Of a stretch of 64,000 nt of DNA, positions 1 through 11,100 are shown one piece after another. The translations under genes and the position numbers were made by a program. Source of the DNA: Picochlorum sp. 'celeri' (lineage: Eukaryota; Chlorophyta; Trebouxiophyceae); contig JAACMV010000004.1 in assembly GCA_010909725.1 (NCBI GenBank), forward strand, positions 310,001-374,000, in the 5' to 3' direction. The first letter of the stretch is position 1. Each line of letters opens with the position of its first letter. The notes below the pieces were generated by a model. That model was given only the letters and a program-made list of their open reading frames with translations, was not told the origin of the DNA and did no database searches.

Positions 1-936
1 TATAGCAAGTGAAAATAAAGTACTTGTGGGGATAGCTGCGCTTCGAGTGGGTCATGAATGGATGCATCATACCAGCAGCGGTCTCTGGGCGACCCCGTTG
101 CTGTCGTCCGTCTTGGGACTGGCTCACCTTGGGGTTCGATCGAACGCATTCAGCGTATCGCTGAATCCGTATAGGATTTTAGGGAAGCATGAGTATTATA
201 GATTGCTGACGAGTGTGGTATCGCAGTCGTCAACGACGCAGTTTTTGAATTCTCTGGCAGATGTGTACAGTGCTGGGTGCCAGATGGAAGCCATGCTGGG
301 GGGTGTGGGCATGGTGGGCGGGATGGGTGTCGTCAGTCTGCTGGGTCAGGTATTCTATGGTATGTATGAATGGCGGTGATTGATAATTGTATTCTGATGA
401 CTCTCTCTCTATATATATATATCACTGCAGTGGCGGCAACCTCTTTGGCCACCATGGTGGCCCCTGCAGTGTCTCTGGCGCAAGAGTATTATAGATTCTC
501 AGTGGGCTTGTCCATTACAGCCATGGGAGCGCAGACGATGGTGGGATATTTGGATGATGCGAGAGAGTCGATGCGCACCAAGAGGATTCAGTGTGTCCAT
601 CGGTATGACTGGATCACCAAGATGCTTGCATCCGTGTCCCTGGCATCACTATCATCTCGATACTTGATGAACACAGGGTCAGAGATGACTGGCATGTTGG
701 AACAGCCATCCGTGTACGGACATGCCGCAGGTGTGATGGCTGGAATAATGACTGCGCATCTCATGATACCATCCACATCGTGGTTGGGAGGAAGAATAGG
801 GGGAGACGGGGGGGTGAGTGTCTTGGCCAGGGTGCAGGATGTCGCCATCCAATGTGGGCTCCTTGTCTTGACTGCTGCAGCTTCTGCGTCTTCCTCTCGA
901 TACCTCACGTATTCTTCTTCTTCTTCTTATTTCTGA
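1..936 (+). CDS. rhomboid-like multi-spanning membrane protein (3' part, 5' end off the window)
   Basis: Two exons, 1-359 and 431-936, joined by a 71-nt GTATGT...CAG intron; the junction codon becomes GTG and the frame continues to TGA at 934-936. The frame is open to the first base of the window, so the true start may lie upstream; the first in-frame ATG seen is at 62. The protein is hydrophobic with several likely membrane segments. Rhomboid-like elements in order are an N-terminal stretch NPYRILGKHEYYRLLTSVV, then GCQMEAMLG, then VGLSITAMGAQ where a rhomboid carries its GxSx serine, then YGHAAGVMAGIM where the catalytic histidine segment would be. The tail is serine-rich. It could be an active intramembrane protease, an inactive pseudo-rhomboid or a Derlin-like protein. 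The family call is from motif order only; the GLSI serine and GHAAG histidine are suggestive, not proof of activity. Confidence 0.55.
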
Positions 937-970
937 TGGTCGTAAGGAGGAGGAGGAGGAGGAGGAGGAG
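912..970. repeat. simple trinucleotide repeats (TTC)n and (AGG)n
   Basis: A TTC run at about 912-928 lies inside the last codons of the rhomboid-like gene and encodes its serine tail. About 16 bases later an AGG run at 945-970 lies just after its stop codon. The two runs are nearly complementary in composition. They are ordinary microsatellites. Confidence 0.8.
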
Positions 971-1201
971 TTGTTGTATGAGGAAGATCACGGAAGAATA
1001 AATAAATGGTGTCTTGGATTGATGATGATGATGCCTGTAGAGGAGGAGGAGAAGGATTTGGGGTGTTGTGGTACTGCGTTCTCATGATTATGGTACTGCG
1101 AATGGATGAGATTGAAATCTCATCCTGGTCGGCTGGGGATATGGGGACTCGACATGGCCCACCTCGTTACTACATTAATTCAATTAATTCATATAATCAA
1201 T
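937..1201. other. intergenic region upstream of psbR
   Basis: About 265 bases between the rhomboid-like stop and the psbR start. It should hold the 3' end of the first gene and the psbR promoter and 5' UTR. Apart from the AGG microsatellite and the palindrome at 1104-1125 I see no coding or RNA feature. An open frame from 1006 runs through the psbR exon 1/intron border in another frame and is not credible. Confidence 0.5.
1104..1125. promoter_or_regulatory. 22-nt perfect inverted repeat upstream of psbR
   Basis: Two 10-base arms, GGATGAGATT and AATCTCATCC, are separated by GA, 76 bases before the psbR ATG. The 12-mer GGATGAGATTGA recurs at 1435-1446 inside psbR intron 1. It could be a cis-regulatory site or a short 5' UTR hairpin. 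No known factor site is recognised. Confidence 0.35.
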
Positions 1202-1968
1202 ATGCAGTCTGCAACTATGTTCCAGAAGGTTTCTATTACCAAGCCAACTGCTGCTGTTCGGTACGTGAACATGACGATGTGATGAAACGGTCCTGTGTCG
1301 GTGGTCTCCCTCTGTTACACGGAGATAGCCTGGGTGGTATCATGGTGATGAATTATATATGTATTTTCCGAGGCTAGATGCCCTCGTTTGATGGCCATGC
1401 AAGGGCGAAGAAACGTCTTTTGGGAGATAGGGTAGGATGAGATTGAGTGGGATTGGATGGATGGAAGGAGCCTATCAAGGGTGGGGTTGGATGGGAATGC
1501 ATTGTCCATCATTGAATGATGGTTGTGGTTTTTCTTCCTTCTTCTTCTTCTTCTCCTCACTGATTTTTCTTTTTTAATTCAATGTGCAGCCCAGCTCAGC
1601 GTAGAGGAAATGCAGTCATCGTGGCATCTGGTGCCAAGAAGGTGGATATCAAGAAGCAGGGTCTCAACTCTGTTCAGAACGAGGTGGTCAAGAAGAACTT
1701 GATGGGAGTGTCCGAGTCCATGAAGAAGAGAGACTGGACTGATGCCAATGGACGCAAAGGAAAGGGATATGGAGTGTACAAGTTTGCAGACAAGTACGGA
1801 GCTAATGTGGATGGATACTCTCCAATCTACACCCCAGACACCTGGTCAGAGTCTGGTGAGTCATACAAGCTCGGAAAGGCTGGATTGATTGCCTGGGCTG
1901 GATTGATTGTGGTGCTCCTTGGCGTGGGATTGAACTTGATCGTCTCTACATCTGCTATTGGACAGTAA
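1202..1968 (+). CDS. psbR: photosystem II 10 kDa protein PsbR, chloroplast precursor
   Basis: Two exons, 1202-1260 and 1590-1968, with a 329-nt GTACGT...TGCAG intron; the junction codon is CGC and the protein is 145 residues. Exon 1 encodes a basic, serine/threonine-rich start (MQSATMFQKVSITKPTAAVR) typical of a chloroplast transit peptide, and the intron falls inside this targeting region. The mature part contains the PsbR stretches GAKKVDIKKQGLNSV and YGANVDGYSPIYTP, and ends in one hydrophobic helix (AGLIAWAGLIVVLLGVGLNL). PsbR is a lumen-exposed, membrane-anchored photosystem II subunit that supports assembly of the oxygen-evolving complex and exists only in green algae and plants. It is nuclear-encoded and converges with the giant PKS gene; only about 200 bases separate the two stop codons. 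Confidence 0.93.
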
Positions 1969-2035
1969 AGTAAGCATAATGGTTAGAGAAACGCGTGTAT
2001 TCTGTTTGTTTGCATGATGTTTCACACAGTTTGTA

Positions 2036-2040
2036 TGTAA
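2036..2040 (+). terminator. candidate poly(A) signal TGTAA for psbR
   Basis: TGTAA, the usual chlorophyte polyadenylation signal, lies about 70 bases after the psbR stop. Confidence 0.5.
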
Positions 2041-2086
2041 GACACACAATGAGTTTTGTATGGTACACACTGTGGACTGATGTTCG

Positions 2087-2091
2087 TTACA
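2087..2091 (-). terminator. candidate poly(A) signal TGTAA for the PKS gene
   Basis: TTACA on the + strand reads TGTAA on the minus strand, about 77 bases past the PKS stop codon (2168-2170). The signals of the two convergent genes are only about 50 bases apart. Confidence 0.45.
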
Positions 2092-2167
2092 CGATTCAGT
2101 CTTTTTTATATATAATGCATGGGAAAAAATAATGCAAATAGTTTCTTGATTGTCTTGATGATGATAG

Positions 2168-5100
2168 TTATCCTGTGCGCTTGAGAAGGTACTCTAGAGC
2201 GAGTGCCAGTTTCTCAGCAACATGTTGTCGTCCTTGTCTGCTCATGAGGCATTCTGTATGGCGTTCATCCACTGTCAGCGATAATGGTCCCTTTGGATCG
2301 TCAACGTATGGTGTGGACGCATCGAGGAGGGACTTTCCGACCCTGTCTTTTGGAACGATGATGGCTGTTGGGCCTTCGTATGTGTCTGTTCCTACATGTG
2401 GTTGGATGCCCATGCGCTTTAATGAAGCTGCTCTGTCCAATGTGGCATACACGGCTGTTTCCCATGCAGCGACGGGAACGCTCGGATCTGAAGGTTTGAA
2501 TGAGGTGATAAACTTCAACTGCTGCGTTGGTGATCCAGCTCCTTGCACGAAATCAACGAATTCTCCGATGCTTGATTGGAGAGATCCAATTTCTTTGAGG
2601 AGGTAGAACAGACCATACCATGTCGTATCATGGAGCGGGATATTTGGTGGACTAATGCATCCATCCAGCAATATTAATCCTGTTTGCTTTCCAGAATTGT
2701 GAAGATGGCGTGCCATTGCCTGCGCAATCACACATCCGGTGACGCTGGTTCCTGCCAAGAGATATGGACCAGATGGCTGCATCTCAATCATAGCTGCGCA
2801 GTATGAAGCTGCCAGTTCTTCTGTATCGGTGCACTCTTCTGCATCTGGTCCCAAAGCAAGACCATAACATGGAACTCTGAGCATGGCTGCGAGCTCTTTC
2901 TGTGCTCCACTAATGTCACCTCGCTCAGAATGCGTCATCCACAAGGGGATTCGTGCAAGTGGGGCAGACGCCATTTGTGCTGGGGTGCCCGTTTTTCCAA
3001 TATGACGCAGAATATACCTTCTCTCTGGACACAATCTATTCAATGGAGAAACAACGCAGACTGTGCTGAGTGATCCAATATCCTCATCCATGCTATCTGG
3101 CTGTGGTGATACATCATGCATTCGTGGTGACATCAATGGAAGTGCGCTTACGCCTGTAGCTCTTTGCTCGGCATCTTTACGCCTCCAAATTGCCTCAAGT
3201 ATGTGGCGGGTCAATGTTGATGCTGCATGGTGATCCTTTCGGTTCAAATAGTGGAATGTGACTGGTTGTACGAGGAACCTGATTGGTTCCCAGACATTAT
3301 TTGGCCCCTTGATGATGTGCGCTGCGTCTTCGTGGTCCATTTCTGATATCTGTGAGATGACTTCAGAAGATGAGAATACCAGGGATTGTCCAGGGAAGAT
3401 ATCCACAGGAGAGTAGCTATCTGACACTGTCTTGTAGTATCCCAATCTCGATAAGGTGACATCAACCTTGACGTCCCATTCAGCAACTGAAAGATTTTCG
3501 GGCCTGAATGAAGCCAAGTAATCAAGCTGCTCATCGAATGCAGGCGTTTCTGCGAGACGTATCACAATCTCATCCAAAGGTGGAGCCTTTGGACCCATGG
3601 TCTCCAAAATCAAGGGATACAGCGCAACTGCTGCTTGGCATGTGTCCACAGCTGCCTCCTCAGAGAGTAGTTGGGACACTTGCGTATTGTCCTTGATCGT
3701 GTATAATCCTTCAAATAATGCCAGTGTACAGACATTGTCGTTGAGGCCATCCAGGTGAAGCGCAAGCTCATGTGCAAGCAGTCCGCCAAAGCCAACACCG
3801 CCAACAACAACAGGCTTGTTCATCGGGATTGTCCTCTGGAGTGCTTTCATCGCAACTGTGGCAAGTTCGTTCAGGTCGGGAGCTTCCCAGAGAAGGTTGT
3901 CTTGAGGCAGGTGAACAGCGAATGCCGGAATGTCGACATTGCTGAGTATAGTCTCAAGCCCACCCAAGGTTCCATTTGCTTCACAGCACACAATCAGGAG
4001 AGCCTCGACATCGCCTGAGCCTGTCTGCTCTTGCCACGCCTTTCCAGCTCTATTAATTGGAGATATTTGATCTTTTGAGGATCCGGTGAATGCACTGCCA
4101 ACGCCTTCTTCGGTTGCATATGGCATGGCAACCTCCAGTCTTCGTCTGAGACCAGGATCATCCACTCCCATCTTCTTCAGATAAGAATCAATGTCTCTAA
4201 TCTCATTCGCTGAAACGGAGTATTGCGGTTTGTCTTCTCTACTGATTGTTTCAGACCAACCAAACGGTCCCAGGACCGTTTTCAGGCCTGTAACAAGAAT
4301 ATTCATGTCTTCCAAGTCTTGTCTCAACAATGAGAAATGGTCTCCAGGCACATCAATGACCCTGAGATCCAAGCACCTTTCATACCAACAGGCACCGTGG
4401 GGATACGGCACGTTTGGTCCCTTCCGATCATCAAAGTATGTACAGACACCTGGAACGAATGCTCTGAAGTATACAACAGGAGACAGCAGGTGGTGATTCG
4501 AGAACTCATGACCTCTGAGGTCAGAAATCTGTGATCCCTGCTTTGTTACTAAAGCCACATATTCAATTTGCTCCTTTACCTCTTCAACACTCATGTTGGA
4601 GTCTCTCATGACACGCCAAATGGGTGCAAAGAACTCATACTTTTGATCCATTGTCATGCCTTTCCACTCATCTGATTCCTTTGGATGGGCGATGGAGGAT
4701 CCCATGCCCAGAGCGTCCCTTCCAAGGGCACCCAAGATCATCTCCATGAGCTCCAAGCAATCCTCATCAGTCGCTTCAGTTGCTTCAGGCTTCTGCTCTC
4801 TAATTTGTGGTTTCAATGGAGTATCCATGATCAGTACTAGTCCGACCTCTTTTCCCCAACTTTCCAGCACCATTGCAATCTCCACAGCAACTGCTCCTCC
4901 ATATGAATGTCCTCCAACCAAATAAGGCCCTTCAGGCTGAATCAAAACAATATCCTCGGCATTCTGAAGTGCTAATGCTTTCAGGTCCAAGTCATTGTCT
5001 TTGTCAAGCACGTAAATTGGTTGTGTACTCCATTGCAGGAACATGGAGAAGGCGAAATAAGCGGATTGTGCATTTGCAACACCTGGTGCAGCCAGGAACA

Positions 5101-8100
5101 GCGGCCTGGCCTGAGCTGGAGGGCGCAATGTCTTCATAAGTTTTGACACTTGGGGCTGTGGTGCTCGCACATCCCTTCGTCCCTTTGCGACATATGCTTC
5201 CTCCGAATCCTCATCTGTACCAGGTGACAATGCTTTTTCTTCTGAGCTTGTGACCACCCCATTAATGTATCCGACAATATCCTCTATTGACTGGTAGTCA
5301 TACAGAAGGGTCACTGGAAGCTCCAATCCTAAAGATTCAGCAAGGATTCTTCTCAGCTCCATACCTCCTCTAGAGTCCAGTCCTGCTGTCATTAAAGGCT
5401 CTTCTGGATGAATGGCGTGGCCAACAACCTGCTTAACTTCATTCATCACTTGGGATTGTATGTGAATCAAACGTTCCTCTTCTGTCATCAACAGCAGAGG
5501 ATGATCTGCTGGGATTTGGTCAATCTCATCCTCCTCGTTCTCTGCAGCTCGAGGTGTCTGCGCTGAGAGAGGTCCAGGTGATGTAGGAGGCAGATCATGT
5601 TCACCGACTATCAGATTCTTCAGCGTAACAGCACTGTCAGATCCTGAAGCTCTTGCATTCGTGACTGCCCAGGAATCTTCCTCAGAGAGATCCATTGATA
5701 TGCTTTCCATACGCTCGTGAGATCCCAGATTGAATGAGATATGCTCAATTGTCCTGACCCAGGTCAGTGGCGATTGGAGAGGTGCCATGTGACTCGCAGT
5801 GAGGGCGACCACAGCTTCAACAACGCATGAATCAACATGATTGTCCATTGACCTAGAATTATAGTGCAGACAAGAGACAGAAGACGCTTGTCCCCTATGA
5901 AGCAGTCCAGATAGGAGTGCTGATGGCTTGTGCAGTTTTGGAGCAGCAGCCGATCGTGCAGATGGTACTGACATCCTTGCAGCCATCACCTTTTGTAAGG
6001 AGTGGGTCACCTCCAAATGACCGGTCAAAGGCTTGATGAGAATTGACACTGTACTCTCATCTGCAGTCATTCTCTTACTGGGCCGAGGCAATGGTAGAGG
6101 AGCTGGGAACGTCGCTGCTGCCACTCCACTAGCAATCAATGAAGAATCTGAGACAAGCATTTCCACCCCTGCCATGGTGCATGTCAACAGTGTAGAAGAT
6201 AACAGATGTGATCTTCCGTAAATCTGGTTGCATAGATACTCGAGATTCTTCGCGGAATTGATTTGACTTTCGAAAGTCACTGATCCAGTATTATTCTTTG
6301 ATCGTCGCCTTACCCAGGCAACATCAAGCAGTTTTGCCACCCTTGGAACGACCCACATTCTCTGGCACTCCCAATTAACCACGTCGCAATTAGGAGAGAT
6401 CACGGTTATCCCTCCTATTCCTTTAATAACTGCATGTGCGTTTGTTCCCTGTGCACCAAATGAACTGACTCCCAAGATAGCCTCACCACGTGAGACATCT
6501 GATGGAGTACCTATCTTGCCACTCCTTGCTATCAAGACTTTACTGTCTCTGATTGCGCCATATACGTGTGGATTCAAGTGACGCAAATGAAGTGCTGGAG
6601 CCATGCAATTTCGCGTTGCAACTTGCATTGCTTCACACAGACCGACTGCACCAGCAGCCGACTCCTGGTGCCCTGTGTATCCTTTGACTGTTGCAAGCAT
6701 GAATGGCAAATACCTATGACGAGATAACGCTACCGCCGAAATAGCCCCTATTTCGATTGGATCTCCAAGACTAGTACCGTTAGAATGTAATTGAATTCCA
6801 TTGACATCCTCTGGTCTCATGGAGCTGGCATACCAAGCCTCTCTCAACAATTGTTGCTGTGCTGGACCATTAGGAGCTGTCAAAGAGCTAGCTCTTCCAT
6901 TCGTATTGACTGAGCTCCCGCTAATTACCGCGATAACAGCTTCTATATCTTTTTGAGGATAGTTGGAACCGAGAATCAGCGTTCTTGCTGCTTCTCCTCT
7001 GGCGTACCCATCGGCAGAGGCATCCAGAGTCTTGGAGCGCCCTTCTGGAGAGATCATCTGTGCCCTTGTTAACATGAGGGTAGATTCAGGGACTAAGCAC
7101 AGCAAGACTCCAGCAGAAATAGCAGATTCCATTCGGGATTCCCTAAATGCTGAACAAGCCATATGTGTGGCGACCAGAGATGCAGAACATGCTGTATCAA
7201 CGCTCACCGCAGGGCCCTTGGCAGCAAACACGTATGCCAGCCGCCCACTTGAGACGCTTGGGGAGGCAGATGTGAAGCTAAATGCATTGATTGGCTGCCC
7301 GTTTCGATGACTCAAAGATTCATAGTCAGTCGCCGCAATTCCAACAAAGGCACCTGCCTGCTTTCCAAATACAATCTCAATGCCACCTGCTGTAGTCAGA
7401 GCAGATAATGTCTGCATCAATAAAAGTCTCTGCTGTGGGTCCATGCCAACAGCTTCTGATCTCATAAGGCCAAATAATTCTGCATCGAATAACTCGACAT
7501 CTGGAACGAAAACACCAAATTGAGATGGAATATTTCCCTCCCCATCAACGAGGAGAGGGGAATTGACATCCCATCTCTCAATAGGTACTCTGATCGATGC
7601 ATCTCCTTGCACCCAATCCTGCAGAATCTCTGTTTGCCCAGACACTCCTAATACATTGATATCGGATCCTGAGAAGTTTGCATTGGCTACCAAAGCATCT
7701 TCTGCATCGCCAATCGGCCCACCGTCGCCACTCAATGCCTGGCTCAAAAATTCACTCATTGCGTCAATTGTGGGGTAGTCAAACACAAGTGTCGACGGCA
7801 ATTCAATCGAAAGCTCATCTTGAAGCTTTTGCTGCAATTCAGTTGCTCCTAAAGAATCAATTCCAGCTTCCATTAGAGGCTCGTCAGGCTTTACAGACTC
7901 GCCAACAATGGATTCAATTGCCTCTGTGACAATCAAACGAACAGTGTCCGGGTCAATTCCTGCCTGGACTGGCTTAGAAGCCTCCAAAACTCTATAATCT
8001 TGATCGAACACTGATGATGAGTAGTCCTGGGCACTCGGGCTGAGTATGAGAGGCGTGTATGGACTTCTTGGTGTCAATGCAGTTGAGCCTGGATCTGCCT

Positions 8101-11100
8101 TTGGTCTTTCAGTCAGCAGCCTCCTTGTCTCGACCTCACTGAGTGAAACTTTGCAAACGCCTTCTGCATTCACGGACTGCTCCACGTATCGTTCATCTTT
8201 GCTGAGAACACTTGAGGTCCATGCATCACTCAAACTGGTTTCAAGAGGAGAGGTCTCAATCATGCCAATTTTGGCAGCAACGCGGATAGTAGAATGGCTG
8301 AAATTATGCGCTGTGCACACAGTTCCAGACGATTCTGAAATTGCTGGGTGCATTCTGAATCCATTAGAATCGACTGCCGTTGTTGACACACATGCCAGAT
8401 TGGATTTGATCTTTGTTCCCTTTTCCATCACCGCACCAATGGTTGAGGACGTGCCTGGCTGCTTCTGCATCGGCTTCTCTTCAATGCTCGCTGCAGATGC
8501 ATAGAAATGCACTCTGTTTGAATGCGACAAAATCTCCATGGAACTTGTCGAGACATTGATCATCAAAATCAAGTTCACGCTCTGTAAAGCCTTCTCAATA
8601 AATATTGGTGCAGAGAACAAACCATCTTGCAGATACACACTTGATTTCTGGTTGAGAAGTGAAGATACTCCAGACGCTGAGCATTCAATCATTGATGAGG
8701 CCGATACAATGCAGCGCCCTTGGATCACGTGATCAAACATGAAACTTCCTCTTGACGAGACGAGAGTACAATTGAACATTGCTTGCTTTCCTCGCCTAGT
8801 TTTAAAGACAGATGCTGTGTGAAGAAGTGTGCTAGGGAGTGGTGCCACCCAGATCCTAGCATTCTTCCAAGGAAGGTCCCTCTTGGCCGCAATAGGGCCT
8901 GTATAGTTTGCCTTTCTAACAATGGCATGTGCATTGGTTCCTTGGAATGCAAAAGAGCTGATTCCAGTGTACAATCTGGAACCTTCAGCCATCCCACTGG
9001 CACACCTTGGAGCAAGCCAAAATTGCTGCTTTGTCTTCATGGCCTGCATTTCCATCACCGTTTCGATGTGACTATTTAGTTTGGATAAATGCGAGATTCC
9101 TTGGACAAATACTGCAGAAGCCGCTATACTAGCGTGCACTAATCCAGTTGCTCCAGCTGCTGCCTCTGTATGACCAATCCAGGCCTTTGCAGTGCTGGCA
9201 GAGACAAAGCTACGCCTAGATGAATGATCTACCAGCACAGCATTGGCTGCACCAAGTTCAATTGGATCGCCAAGAGGTGTACCAGTTCCATGCATTTGAA
9301 GGTTTGAGATCTCTCCAGGGAGAGTCTCGCTGAATCTTAGGCATGCCCTCATCACCTCAGACTGACTTGGCCCATTGGGTGCTGTTAGAGAGGCGGAGCT
9401 TCCATCCTGGTTGACTGCTGTACCTACCAAGACAGCTACTGCTTCTAACGAAGCATTTGAATCACTGACCGCATAGTACAAGACTGCTGCAGATTCACCT
9501 CTCACGTATCCGTCGGCAGCACTATCTAGAGTTTTACACCTTCCGTCAGCTGACAGCATTCCTGCCTTTTGGAACATTGCTGTGGAATCTGGATTCAGTA
9601 AGAGTCCGATACCAGCCGTCAAAGCCGCGGATGAGCTTCCTGACCAGATCGCGTTCGCTGCAACATGAGATCCGACCAAGGATGACGAACAAGCTGTATC
9701 TACACTCATTGCCTGCCCTTTGAACCCAAACGTGTATGAGATTCTACCACTAGCAACACTCAATGCACCACCTGTCGCACTGTAGGCACTCACTCCGCTG
9801 GTATGCCTTGCGACAACGTAATTATTGTACTCAGCGCTCGCAATTCCGACGGATACAGCCACATTGGACTGAGCACTGTAGCCTCTAGATTGAGAATCCG
9901 AGATGACTTCTTTCGACAGCTGCAAAATAATCCTTTGTTGGGCATCAATCAGGAGAGCTTCTGTGGAGGAGAAACCAAATGCCTCAATATCAAACTCATC
10001 GATATTCGACAAGTATCCACCGAACCGTGCAGGTGAGTAGTCCTTGGAAAGATACTCAACATCCCATCTCTCCACCGGAATTGTGGTAATGGCATCGATT
10101 GTGTTTATGCATGATATTGACATCGGCGTCTTGAATGCCGCAGACATCAAATGCAGTGGTGTATTGGATGATTTAAGATTGAGTTCCAGTGTTGGCTCAA
10201 TGTCTTTGACTTCCTCTGTGTCAGGGATTGAATCTGGAAGCTGAGTCTCAAGGAATGAAACCAACGCAGATGGTGTAGGATAGTCAAATACGAGGGTTCC
10301 TGGTAGCTGTAGACCCATACGAGACTCCAACGCATTCTTCAATTCAACTGCACCAAGAGAATCTAGACCAGCATTCATCAGTGATTCATCCATTCCAACA
10401 GTTGCTCCTGTGATGGATTGAATGGCATCTAAAACTTCAGTTTGGATTGCTTCCGTGGATTTAATCACACTTGTTTGAATACCGGCAGCTTTTCCACTTG
10501 AAGATTCTAGCTTCTTTTGAACAAAATTCTTAAAGAACACTGGTGGGCTAGATCCCAGTCGCTTCATCATCTTCTCCCAAATGAAGAGATTTGCTGAAGT
10601 AACCGGTTCGTTTGCTCTACAAGACACCACACTCTCCAAGACTCGCAGGCCTAAGTTCGGATCAAGCAGTCCCATACCAGTTCTTTCAACCCTGATTTGC
10701 GTAGAGGAATCATTTGCAGCCATACCAGAACCAGCCCAAGCGCCCCACTGGATGCTGTGAGAAGTCAAGCCAATTGCCTGGAGATGGGCTGACATTGCGT
10801 CAATGACTGCATTTGCAGCACTGTAGTTTGTCTGCCCAGGAGAGCCAAGTAAGGCAGCCACAGATGAAAACATAATTTGGAACGAAGTTGGGTGCTCCGT
10901 GGAGAACCTATTAATCAGGTTGACGCTCTCAACCTTAGCTCCGAACACCTGGGCAACTGACTTAATTGTCTGGGAACCAATGGTGCCATCCCTGAGTACT
11001 CCTCCAGCATGAACAATACCCAGAAGTTTACTGCAGTATATCTTCGAGGTATCTGCCCTGGTGGATGTGTCACAGGATGTTGACGTGCACATAGATCCAA

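Noticed and set aside
1006..1377. A 123-codon plus-strand open frame before psbR
   Set aside because: It runs across psbR exon 1 and into its intron in the wrong frame and has low-complexity, unstructured sequence.
4861..4920. GHS motif as a possible acyltransferase domain
   Set aside because: The GHSYGG at this place belongs to a thioesterase fold after the last ACP. GHSEP elsewhere is the third KS motif. No AT-sized region lies between any KS and the following domain.
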